From assembly GCA_030761205.1 (NCBI GenBank), contig JAULJL010000047.1, forward strand, positions 4,312,543-4,376,542: 64,000 nt of DNA, read 5' to 3'. The notes under the pieces are model-generated. The model did not search any database and was not told the origin of the DNA. It worked only from the letters and a program-made list of their open reading frames with translations. Below are positions 10,891-21,441 of the stretch, piece after piece. The position numbers and the translations under genes are program-made. The DNA comes from Fremontodendron californicum (Eukaryota; Streptophyta; Magnoliopsida; Malvales; Malvaceae). Within the stretch, counting starts at the first letter, position 1. Every line of letters begins with the position of its first letter.

Positions 10891-11527
10891 GGTTAAGGTG
10901 ATTTCAAAGCCCTAGACATGTTTTGTGATTGATTTTCAGATTCTATCTATCATTAATTTTTTATCAAAGTTGCTTATGTTCTTCTACAAGAATTGTTCAT
11001 GATGTTGTCTTGATTTATTTAGGTGTACAACTAGATAGATCTTGATAATTATCTATTGCTAGTCTAGGAGTCTTGATCCGTGTAATTGTCTTGATTTCCT
11101 ATTCATAAGTGGCAATTTGTGATTAATGATTATGGTCAAGTTTTCAATAATTGCAAAGTGGAACATAACCTAAGTTGAACAATCCGAGCTTATGTGTTTG
11201 TTGCTTAGATCAACCTATCTTTCTCATCATAAAGCTGCCATTAAATTGAATTTAGAGAGCTTATTCTAAGTTGTTTAATGGTTAGAGATTAAATAGAGAG
11301 CTTGTTCTATTTAACGACAAACTAAGGAAAGATTGGGATAACAGAGCTTGTTGTTATCTACGGTTGTTAACTTTGATAGTTGGTTGATATTGATAGATCT
11401 GAAATTGATTCTTAATGATATCTAGTGGTGGCGAATGAAACCTTAACCATATTTTTCATATTTGATTCTTCTTACTTACTTGTTTTCTTACTTTTCTAGT
11501 TTGCTTATTTTTAAAAGTATATTTATT

Positions 11528-11680
11528 TTTATTGGCTGGTTATACCGCCTAATTTGTATATTAACTTTGTTTTATTTTTATTGGCTGGTTATACCGTCTA
11601 ATTTAGTATATTTATTTTTATTGGCTGGTTATACCGCCTAATTTAGTATATATATTTTTATTGGCTGGTTATACCGCCTT
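11528..11680 (+). repeat. LTR minisatellite, four copies
   Basis: Same TTGGCTGGTTATACCGCC array as at 268-419. One copy has ACCGTC in place of ACCGCC. Confidence 0.9.
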
Positions 11681-12084
11681 GCATCTTATTCTTATTATTT
11701 ACTTTAGTTTAAATCTGGCTTCAAAAACCCCTTTTCTTTTATTGTTTTCTTTGAACGTAAGTTATAAACTAATAACTCATAGATTAAAACCCAATCCCTG
11801 AGGACTCGATCTTTGCTAATCATTATACTTACAATTGATCTTTTTAGTGCAAGGTTAAATAAGATACACTCTTTTGGGTGCATCACCGACTGATAGGGGA
11901 ACATTTTTCTAGAAGACCATTTGATCAGATCAAGCCTCCAATATTGACAAAATCGACCATCAAGCTGGCTGATCAGAATTGTCATACAATATGACGAAAA
12001 TTGTTAGAAAAATGCACCCACCTATTATACCTACCTTTGAAATTTATAAAGCTTGTCTCTTGTCATTTAGCTCTCCAAAATGTG

Positions 12085-12092
12085 TATAAATA
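12085..12092 (+). promoter_or_regulatory. TATA box of the outer solo LTR
   Basis: TATAAATA followed by GAGGG, at the same relative place as in the LTR at 62214 (62861-62868). The LTR transcript would start about 30 bp downstream, reading toward NAA60 exon 4 on the antisense strand. Confidence 0.7.
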
Positions 12093-12928
12093 GAGGGCCT
12101 TGGATGATTGTAAGAGACATGGTAGATTGGTAGGATATTAGCCATTATAATAAAATTCTCTAAGTTTTCTTCTTCTTTCCTTTCTCTAGTTTTCTTTTTC
12201 TTTATTTCTTCTTCTTCTTTCTTTCTTTTATTTCCTTCTTAGATTCTCTTTAATTTTATGTTTATGTTTACAATGCCTATGCTAGGTTAAATTTCTATTT
12301 GGTTAAGGGTGATTTCAAAGCCCTAGACATGTTTTGTGATTGATTTTCAGATTCTATCTATCATTAATTTTCTATCAAAGTTGCTTATGTTCTTCTACAA
12401 GAATTGTTCATGATGTTGTCTTGATTTGTTTAGGTGTACAACTAGATAGATTTTGATAATTATCTATTGCTAGTTTAGGAGTCTTGATCCGTGTAATTGT
12501 CTTGATTTCCTATTCATAAGTGGCAATTTGTGATTAATGATTATGGTCAAGTTTTCGATAATTGCAAAGTGGAACATAACCTAAGTTGAACAATCCGAGC
12601 TTATGTGTTTGTTGCTTAGATCAACCTATCTTTCTCATCATAAAGCTGTTTAGAGAGCTTATTCTAGGTTGTTTAATGGTTAGAGATTAAATAGAGAGCT
12701 TGTTCTATTTAACGACAAACTAAGGAAAGATTGAGATAACAGAGCTTGTTGTTATCTACGGTTGTTAACTTTGATAGTTGGTTGATATTGATAGATCTGA
12801 AATTGATTCTTAATGATGTCTAGTGGTGGAGAATGAAACCTTAACCATATTTTTCATATTTGATTCTTCTTACTTACTTGTTTTCTTACTTTTCTAGTTT
12901 GCTTATTTTTAAAAGTATATTTATTTTT

Positions 12929-13117
12929 ATTGGCTGGTTATACCGCCTAATTTGTATATTAACTTTGTTTTATTTTTATTGGCTGGTTATACCGCCTAAT
13001 TTAGTATATATATTTTTATTGGCTGGTTATACCGCCTAATTTAGTATATATATTTTTATTGGCTGGTTATACCGCCTAATTTAGTTTATATATTTTTATT
13101 GGCTGGTTATACCGCCT
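12929..13117 (+). repeat. LTR minisatellite, five copies
   Basis: Five copies of the TTGGCTGGTTATACCGCC unit, one more than in the other two LTRs of this type in the window. Confidence 0.9.
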
Positions 13118-14429
13118 TGCATCTTATTCTTATTATTTACTTTAGTTTAAATCTGGCTTCAAAAACCCCTTTTCTTTTATTGTTCTTGAATTTAAGTTTT
13201 AAACTATTAACTTATAAACTAAAACCCAATCCCTGAGGACTCGACCCTTGCTAACTACTATACTTACAATTTATCTTTTTAGTGCAAGGTTAAATAAAAT
13301 ACACTCTTTTGGGTGCATCAGAGAACGACCGCCATTTACGTAATAAACGAACAAATATGAATCATATTGCTGACCATTGATCAAGTAAAATCCGTGCAAC
13401 CTCCGCACACACTTGAATGACATCTTCTTGTATAAATGAATGGCTGGATTATTGTAAGAAATCACATGCAAGTAAACTGCACGGCATACAGGGATGCTCG
13501 AAGCATATTTAGTAACCTCATGGATAAGTGCCGTAGCTGTTGATCCAACACCAAGCAAATTTTGATCATAGGGTGAAGATAACATTTAAAAAAATGGAAA
13601 ACGAAAAGGCGAAAGAAGAACCATTAGTTGAGAAAAATGCTCCTACCTATACCAAGCTTTCTGTATGCATCTACTACTCCGAGTGTCAGAATATATACTA
13701 ATGTTTGATCCACCTTTGATGAGTCATACCTGAGCAAATCTGCTATCTGCAAGGTATGTGTTGGTTGAAATGAATTGCATGATTCAGAAACAATTTATCA
13801 CCAGAATCAAGCATTCAAATACTTTATTAAAACAAGGAGAAAATATTTGAGACCCAAAAACAGAAGCAACAGGTTGAATATCAGTATTATTTTTCCACGA
13901 CAATATTCGATAATGAATATATTCATATTTAGAATCACAACAAACAACTTTTATACCATATGGTTCCTACTTATTCAAACATTTTAAAACTCTCCTTAAG
14001 CCATAATTCGACCACCTATACGCGAATGCACATAGATGACACACCTCACTATCCTTTACCAGTACAATTCTTGCAGTAACAAATCCAATAAGCTCATCAC
14101 TTTGACCATTGGGTCGACTGCGATCAACAGCTGCCCATGACACAATATCACATCCATTCACAACATTTTGGAAAAACTCAGGCTCATACCTGAAGAGATC
14201 AATACTCTTCCATGAAGATGCAAGAAATACTCTTTAATGAAGACCCTCAATAGAAAACATATGCATTTCTTACCTGATAGGAAATACGTCACTGTGGATT
14301 TGTTCTACAATCTCTAAATCAGATGGTTGTATGGGCCTATAGCAGATGGTAGGACGATGTGAGATTTTTGGGTTCACCATCGAGGACCGTATCATTAATC
14401 CCCAGAAAACATGTAATGGATTTGGAGAA

Positions 14430-15480
14430 ACTGTAAAAAAAAAATTCCTCCTTCCATTTATGCAAAATCAGCCACAGTCGCCATGCAAAACTCGATGAAA
14501 ACTGACAGAGAAAATTCCGCATTCCATTAGTTCCTTCTGATGTCAAATACACACCATACCAGCTGAAAAAACACAAAATCACAACTCAAAGACGCAAGGG
14601 GGAGAAAAAGGTCCCTTCTTTTTATAGCTATTACACCCTTCTTTACAACATTAGAATACTTAGAAAAAAAAAAAAAAAAACTGATACTTAACTTGAAAAT
14701 GTAACAGCTTTCCATTACAAAATCAAGCAATTTTCAAATGATATGATTGGACTGTTCAGTTGTTACTTTTGCTATTTGCTTTTTACTTCTCAAAATCAAA
14801 AAGCAAAAACTACGTTTGGAAACAAAATCAAACGATCTTTTTGAAGAATTAAGAAACATTTTAAGAAGCAAACAGCAAGTAGCAAAAACAACAGCACCTA
14901 AAATAAGTTTTAAAAAAACTTCAAAAACAGCCTCAGATTCACTTTCTTTCACCTATTTCCAAAAAAAAAAAAAAAAAGGAAAGAAAGATCAACCTTTAAG
15001 TATCACTAAATATTCCACTAGCCATTTGATTTCAAGTTCCAGAGACCCTCCGATCGCCATTAATCAAAGGCTTTCTAAAGTCACCACTCAAATTGCTTAC
15101 CTTTTTTTGTCTACAAACAAAATGAAACAAAACCCAGAATTCCAAATACCCTAAAAAACCAGCAAAACCAAGAAACCATTGATAAAAACTCCAAAGCCCA
15201 CGTTGGAAATGAACCCAAATTAGTAAATTACAAAAAAAAAAAAAAAAGATCCAAAGAACAAAGACCATAAATTCAAAATAGCAAAATTACAAACAAAACC
15301 AATAAAAAACTATTGAAAATTTTGTGAAAAGAGGAAAGTTACTTACCCGGAGAATCTCAGGCTAGAACAAAGATCGTAGCTTGAAGAACTAGAAAAGAAT
15401 ACTGGGAATTCAGAGGGTTAAAAAGAAGGTTCTTTGTCTTTTTATTTTATTTGTTGATCAGTGAAGGGGGCGAAGGGAAA
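14430..15480 (-). other. 5' UTR exon and leader intron of the NAA60-like gene
   Basis: A donor GGTAAGTAAC lies at 15346 and a pyrimidine-rich acceptor ending ACAG lies just before 14430, both on the minus strand. This fits a non-coding first exon (about 15348 to 15480; its start is not precise) followed by a 916-bp intron. The intron contains simple A/T runs and no other feature. Confidence 0.55.
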
Positions 15481-15691
15481 CGACAGAGAAACATTGTCTT
15501 CTTGATGATTGTTTTTTTTTATTTTTTTTATTTTTTTTTTATTTTTATTCTTGTTGATTGTTGATTAATTGGAGTGCAGATTACAAGTTTAAAAAATAAA
15601 AAATGTGGAAAAAATCAAATAAAAGTAGATGATAGATTCTTTAATTAGATTCTTAAGCTAAAGAAAACTCAATGGGAAAGATGACGGCAAA

Positions 15692-16931
15692 TTTATTTAA
15701 ATATTGATAAAAAAAATTTTAATTTTCAAATTACCTATAATTTTTTATTTATTTATAAAAATATATTTTTTTCGTCGGACACAAATTCAACAAAAAATGT
15801 CGTCGTATCATATGGCGACTTCTCTTGATACATTTAAAAAAAATTGAAAAAATAACGCACGAAAATCGTCATATCATATGGCGACTTCCGTGCTTTACTT
15901 TTAAGAAAATTTGATTTTTTATGTTGGAAAGTCGTCAAAGTCGTCTATGGCGACTTTCCAACGTTTTTTATTTTGAATTTTGGTATCATTGAGTTGGAAA
16001 GTCTCCATTTAAAATAGCAACTTCCCAATTTTTTTAAAAATATATAATATTATTATTTTATATATAATTTAAAAAATTTATATATAAAAAAATTTATAAA
16101 TTTTTTAAAAAGTATATTCTAAATTTTTATTTTAAAAATTTATATAATTTTTTTATTTAATTTATAAAAATTTTAAAAATTCGTATTATATAAATTTTGA
16201 GATAGTTGTGTCGTGTTCGTGTTTTTTTTGGATTTGTTTCGTTTCGTGTTGTGTTTTTATTTATTTTTTTGGTGTCATGTTCGTGTCGTGTCCAATGTTA
16301 CAAGGTCTAATACAACTAAACCACACTAATATAAGTGACTTTTGTAATATCAGTGTGCTTTAGTTGTGTTAGACCTGATAACATTGGACACGACACGAAC
16401 ATGACACTAAAAAAAGCACGAACATAACATGAATATCTCAAAATTTATGTAATACGAATTTTTAATTTTTTTATAAATTAAATAAAAGAATTATATAATT
16501 TTTTAAAATAAAAATTTAGAATATATATATTGTATAAATTTTTTAAATTATATATAAAATAATAATATTATAATTTTTTTTTTTAAAAAGTAAGAAGTTG
16601 AGAAATCGGAATTTCAAATGGCGACTTCCCAACTCAATAGAACAAAATTCAAAATAAAAAAAACGTTGGGAAGTCGTCATATCATATGGCGACTTCCCAA
16701 CATAAAAAATCAATTTTTTTTTAAAAGTAAAGCACGGAAGTCGCCATATCATATGGCGACTTCCGTGCGTTGTTTTTTCAATTTTTTTTTTTAAATGTAT
16801 TAAGGGAAATCGCCATATGATATGACGATTTCTCTTATTGAATTTTTGTCAGGCGAAAAAAACGTATTTTTGTAAATAAAAAAAAAATTATAGGTAGTTT
16901 GAAAATATTTTTTCATCAATATTCAAATAAA
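15692..16931. repeat. Long foldback element with arms of about 600 bp
   Basis: The left arm (15692 to about 16318) and right arm (about 16335 to 16931) are reverse complements over their whole length with small indels; both outer ends begin TTTATTT(A/G)AATATTGAT. The centre is a short loop around TAATATAAGTGACTTTTG. Each arm also carries motifs that are palindromic themselves: GTCGCCATAT followed, after one base, by ATATGGCGAC (near 15799, 15865, 16674, 16740 and 16808). No reading frame or transposase. It is either a foldback/MULE-type non-autonomous transposon or a recent inverted duplication. No clear target duplication was found. Confidence 0.75.
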
Positions 16932-17005
16932 AAAACCAAAGATAACTCTATTTTTGGCATAAAAAAATAAGATAATTGATAATTTTTTTTAAATAATAAA
17001 CATAA

Positions 17006-19068
17006 TGTCATAACGTGCCAAATACGAATTCAGCATGCTAGACGCAAATCAATGGAGTCGCCACTAATCATCTAATCTAGGTGTGACTAGTCACCTATAC
17101 GAATCTATACTATTTAAAGTAATCCTAAGCTTGACTAAGGTACCTTAAAAAGAATAGGTTCTGGTCTGCTTATCAGAACTAGGTTCGGGAGTACGGTTAC
17201 GTGTGAGGAAGGATTAGCACCCTCATGACGCCTATCTAAGAGATAGTACCTAATTAGTCTTGTGATACTTAAAAGGTCTTAATTAAATGGTCTTGTCTAT
17301 CCTATTTTCATTTTAATTATTAAAGTTAGAAATATCAGAGATTATTTTTTAGATCTTCCTTCCATTCATTATGGAGAAATTACTAAAAAATGTTTTCTCA
17401 CCTCGAGAGTATTCAAAAGAAACCATTCGTTCTATTGAAGAGGCTCTGTCGTCGGAAAAATTAATTTGTTTAATCAAATTATTTCTCTTAAATTAATCTT
17501 CCAAAATTAATCCACATTTTATTAATGTTTGTTTGAAAAATAAATTCTGATTTTTAATATCGAAAATTATCCCTTAAAATATTCTTCCATTCATTCTAGA
17601 GAATTTTTAAAAGAATTTTTCTCACCTAGAAATTTCTTAAAAGTCAACCATTCGCAACTTTCTTGAATTTCATCATCGGAAAAAATCTTAATTTATCCTT
17701 CAATTTAAATTAAGCATTTATTATGGAAAATCAATTTGAGAAAAAAGAGATTGAAAATTAATTATTCTTAAAAGAATAAATTTCGATCTTTATTAATGTC
17801 GAAAATAATCCCTTAAAAAAATCCTTCCATTCATTCTGGAGAATTTTTAAGAGAATTTTCTCACCTAGAAATTTCTCAGAAATCCACCATTCGGGACCTC
17901 TTCGAATTTCATCATTGAAAAAGATCTCAATTTATTAATTTTAAAATAACTATTCATTAATTAAAAAACTTATCTTATTAATAAATAAATAAATAAATAT
18001 ATCTTACTAATAATAAAAATAATAATTAATAATTAAGAGTTAATAAAAAATTAAAAGTAATAGTAGTAAATAATAGTAATAATATATAATAATAATAGTA
18101 ATAAATAATGGTTAAAAATATATATAATAGTAAAAATAATATAATAGTTAAAAAATAATATAATAGTTAATAAAAAATATATATAATAATATTTAAAAAT
18201 AATATAATAATAGTAATTAAAAATAATAATATAATAGTAGTTACTAAATAATAAAAATTAGTTAATAAAATATTTAATAATAAATAATTAGTAATTAATT
18301 AACCTGTAAAAAAAACTTAAAATATTATTAGTAAAGAAAATAAATTTAAAAAAAATTAAAGAAAAAAAAAAAGAACCAGCACATGCGGTTTAATTCTTTC
18401 CCTTTTGCTATTTGATATTCATTGTTGTTCAACCCTGTAACTGATGTGGAGCTGAATCGAGCAATTTCTCTTAGTGATCCACCAATTCCACATCCAACAT
18501 CCAACACCTTGTGTCCAGGCTTCAAGCCAAGTTGTAAAGCAAGAAAATATTCATGCCGCTTTATGCTCTCTCGAAGAGACTCCCCCATTCCATCTGGCTC
18601 CATAAAAGACATGATATTGCTCATACTTTTCAACAGCAGAAAGGACTTCGATTTTGTCAATCTTGCCACTGAGACCTGCGGCGAGATCCAATGCACCAGC
18701 CTTCGACATTTTCGCTACCACCACTCGCAACAATTTTAAATTCTGTTTTTATATCTTTTCTGCTTGTCCTTTCTGATGTGGTACTTGGGTTCATTATATA
18801 GAGAAAGAAATTGAGTTCTACTCTAGTTAGAAATTTTCATCTGATCAAGAGGCATGTTTTGTTTCAATCACATTTTTCAGAGTTCTATTTCAATCAAAAG
18901 AAGAGATTCATCCCAACCCAAACTTGTTTTTTTTTTCATTTTTTATTAATTTCGAATTTATCCCTTTTTTTATTTTTTGATTTTCTCTTTTTTTTTTCAT
19001 TTTCTGATTCCTTTTTATTTAATTAAAAAAAAATTAAAATTAAACCCGGATAAAATTTGGTGTTTACA
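17006..19068 (-). repeat. Left LTR (3' LTR in element sense) of the Ogre-like element
   Basis: TGTCATAACG...GTGTTTACA on the plus strand. It includes a GGTTCGGGAGTACGGTTACG block, an AT-rich run of short AATA/ATAAT repeats (17940-18300) and the captured methyltransferase fragment (18383-18709). It differs from the right LTR by scattered substitutions and small indels only. Confidence 0.92.
18383..18709 (-). pseudogene. SMT1: Captured sterol C-24 methyltransferase (SMT1) fragment, copy 1
   Basis: The frame MSKAGALDLAAGLSGKID, then VLSAVEKYEQYHV, then SLRESIKRHE, LALQLGLKP, VLDVGCGIGG (SAM-binding motif I) and SSTSVTGLNNNEYQI is the N-terminal part of plant cycloartenol C-24 methyltransferase. 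About 35 residues between YHVFYG and ARWNG are missing. Copy 1 has one extra G after ARWNG, which breaks the frame. The fragment ends at a likely exon border (CGCAT followed by GTGCTGG), so it comes from genomic sequence. It runs in the same direction as the retroelement and lies in its U3 region. Confidence 0.88.
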
Positions 19069-19120
19069 GTTGCCCCTCTTTGTGCATTCCCTGAGAAACA
19101 GGGGATGTGCAAAGACGTAG
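19069..19120 (-). other. Polypurine tract and hairpin beside the left LTR
   Basis: On the minus strand AAAGAGGGGCAAC immediately precedes the LTR start TGTAAACACC, as expected for the plus-strand primer. The adjacent sequence forms an imperfect hairpin: arms TTTGTGCATTCCCTG and CAGGGGATGTGCAAA with loop AGAAA. Confidence 0.65.
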
Positions 19121-19205
19121 ACACCCTACTAAGTCCTATGTACTTAAAGAAAATCCTATCTTAAAAAAGCTCCTCTAAACGAGGCATAAACTCACCGTAA
19201 AAACA

Positions 19206-19786
19206 TACTCCTCCACCAAGGCATCAATTTTAAATGAAAATAAAACTCCTCCACCGAGGCTTCAACTTTAAATGAAAATAAATCTCCTCCACCGAGGCTT
19301 CAACTTTAAATAAAACTCCTCCACCGAGGCTTCAACTTTAAATGAAAATAAAACTCCTCCACCGATGCTTCAGCTTTAAATAAAACTCCTCCACCGAGGC
19401 TTCAACTTTAAATAAAAATAAAACTCCTCCACCGAGGCTTCAACTTTAAATAAAACTCCTCCACCGAGGCTTCAACTTTAAATAAAACTCCTCCACCGAG
19501 GCTTCAACTTTAAACGAAAATAAAACTCCTCCACCGAGGCTTCAACTTTAAATAAAAATCCTCCACCGAGGCTTCAACTTTAAATGAAAACAAAACTCCT
19601 CCACCGAGGCTTCAACTTTAAATGAAAACAAATACTCCTCCACCGAGGCTTCAACTTTAAATGAAAACAAATACTCCTCCACCGAGGCTTCAACTTTAAA
19701 TGAAAACAAATACTCCTCCACCAAGGCTTCAACTTTAAATAAAACTCCTCCACCGAGGCTTCAACTTTAAATGAAAATAAAACTCG
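19206..19786. repeat. Tandem array 1 of the Ogre-like element
   Basis: Many copies of a 29-39-bp unit containing CTCCTCCACCGAGGCTTCAA, with variable AAATGAAAATAAA spacers. It lies in the 3' non-coding region, where Tat/Ogre elements are known to carry hypervariable tandem repeats. Confidence 0.92.
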
Positions 19787-20137
19787 CAAATTCTCAAACG
19801 TAAATGTAGACTTCAAAAATCTTACCTTGAGTCTCAAAAGAAATCGCTAACCTCGCAAATTAGCATCCCAAATTCATGTCCAGATCATACTGAATACCTG
19901 AAATAATCTTTCTTGGATGCAAATACATAAACGCAATACAGTACATGAATGCCATGAATGCCGATGTATATCGTGCAATGGATATCATGGATGCTTTATA
20001 ATAAACAATATCAACTCCCTGAATCAAAGTAAAAGGTTCTCAAGTTCATCATTCATCTCTGTTTGCACTTGGCTTCAAACTGATAGATTGAATCTTATTA
20101 TCTCTAATTAGTTTCAACCTAACGATTTCTCTTCTCA

Positions 20138-20712
20138 ATCTAAAGGATTCGCACCCAAAATAAAGATTCTCACTAAGCTAAGGGATTCGCACCCAAAATA
20201 AGGATTCTCACTAAGCTAAAGGATTCTCACTAAACTAAGGATTCTCACTTAGCTAAGGATTCACACCAAACTAAGGATTCTCACTTTAAATTAAGGATTC
20301 ACACCGAACTAAAGATTCTCACTTAGCTAAGGATTCACACCAAACTAAGGATTCTCACTTAAATTAAGGATTCACACCGAAATAAGGATTCTCACTTAGC
20401 TAAGGATTCACACTAAAATCAAGGATTCTCACTAAAATAAGGATTCTCACTGAACTAAGGATTCTCACTTAGCTAAGGATTCACACTAAAATCAAGGATT
20501 CTCACTTAGCTAAGGATTCACACTAAAATCAAGGATTCTCACTAAAATAAGGATTCTCACTGAACTAAGGATTCTCACTTAGCTAAGGATTCACACTAAA
20601 ATCAAGGATTCTCACTAAAATATGGATTCACACTAAACTAAGGATTCTCACTTAGCTAAGGATTCACACTAAATCAAGGATTCTCACTAAAATAAGGATT
20701 CACACTAAACCA
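20138..20712. repeat. Tandem array 2 of the Ogre-like element
   Basis: Units of about 18-20 bp built on AAGGATTCTCACTTAGCT and AAGGATTCACACTAAAATC alternate in an irregular higher-order pattern. Confidence 0.92.
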
Positions 20713-21065
20713 TTCTCGTCTTAAAAAAATAAATCTAATCTTAAAAAAAACTTACTTTTGAAAAACATTCATCTTGAAGTAAAAATCTCATCTTAAAATT
20801 CTCATTACTACCAAGGTCTAAACTCATCTCTTCAATCAATGTGCAAAATCTAAAAGACCAAAATTTTCATCTCAACCGAGGTCCAAGAATTTTCCTTAAA
20901 AAAAGTTTGATTTCAAAATTCAAAAATCTAACTCAAAATCTTTCTTACATGTTGAATGCATGCCATGAATGTCATGTAATGCAATTCATGAAATGAATGT
21001 CATGAATGTAATGCAATGCATGAAAATCAGCATATCTCTCCAATCGTGGTAACAAAATGGTTCTT

Positions 21066-21441
21066 AGAGGTTTGGAAAAGATGCCCAAAGGCTTTGAAAA
21101 ATTAACCGGTGGTTTTAAAAAGATATCCGGAGGCTTCGAAAAAAATACCCGGAAGTTTTGAAAAATTACCCGGAGGATTTGAAAAATTACCCGGAGGTTT
21201 TGAAAAGATACCCGAAGGTTTTGAAAAATTACCCTGAGGATTTGAAAAATTACCCGGAGGTTTTCAAAAGATACCCGGAGGATTTCAAAAGATACCCGGA
21301 GGTTTTGAAAAGATACCCGGAGGTTTTGAAAAATTACCCGAAGGATTTGAAAAATTACCCAGAGGTTTTGAAAACATACCCAGAGGATTTGAAAAGATAC
21401 CCGGAGGTTTTGAAAAGATACTCGGAGGATTTGAAAAGATA
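21066..21441. repeat. Tandem array 3 of the Ogre-like element
   Basis: About 18 copies of a 21-bp unit (TACCCGGAGGTTTTGAAAAG and variants). Because 21 is divisible by three, the array is open in several frames and gives artificial heptad-like peptides such as YPEVLKR; there is no sign that these are expressed. Confidence 0.92.

Larger units (their letters stand above)
9732..11885 (+). mobile_element. Second solo LTR, nested, carrying captured gene DNA
   Basis: Starts TGATAACTCG, ends GGGTGCATCA, flanked by CCGAC (9727-9731 and 11886-11890). Its first 150 bp and its part after about 10712 match the outer LTR. The normal U3 between them is replaced by 9883-10711, which holds an antisense exon (9909-10536), a short direct repeat around ATTTAAATAATCACGGAG (twice), and an inverted copy of part of its own U5. 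At 2,154 bp it is about 260 bp longer than the host LTR. No internal region follows, so it is also solo. Confidence 0.88.
9269..13320 (+). mobile_element. Solo chimeric LTR inserted in NAA60 exon 4, itself split by a second LTR
   Basis: It starts TGATAACTCG, ends GGGTGCATCA and is flanked by the perfect duplication GAGAA (9264-9268, 13321-13325), so it entered as one unit. Without the nested insertion (9732-11890) the LTR is about 1,893 bp. There is no primer site or internal region, so it is a solo LTR left by LTR-LTR recombination. Its first part (U3, to about 12190) matches the LTR at 62214-63697, while its second part (R/U5) matches the Athila LTR at 27563-29370 with an added minisatellite block. 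The LTR is therefore a composite of two families. Confidence 0.9.
6942..14395 (-). pseudogene. NAA60: NAA60-like N-alpha-acetyltransferase gene disrupted by a solo LTR
   Basis: This is a GNAT-fold acetyltransferase closely resembling plant NAA60, which acetylates N-termini of membrane proteins. Coding exons on the minus strand are 14380-14274, 14189-14045, 13746-13647, 13536-13321 continued at 9263-9251, and 7107-6942; all have GT/AG borders and matching phases. Joined, they would give about 248 residues, the usual length. Recognisable parts are RPIQPSDLEIVEQIH at the N-terminus, the acetyl-CoA region around LGVVDAYRKLGIA, and the C-terminal NNPAIHLYKKMSF block. The upstream ATG at 14395 is in frame and may be the true start; a five-codon uORF precedes it. 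Exon 4 is cut after GGRS by the LTR (TSD GAGAA), so translation would run into the LTR and stop at 13271 after 16 foreign residues, losing the last 59. The catalytic fold is kept but the C-terminal tail, which anchors human NAA60 to membranes, is lost. No other break was found. Confidence 0.88.

Noticed and set aside
19206..21441. Regular short repeats resembling a CRISPR array
   Set aside because: Units are contiguous without unique spacers and lie inside a plant retrotransposon; these are ordinary tandem repeats.
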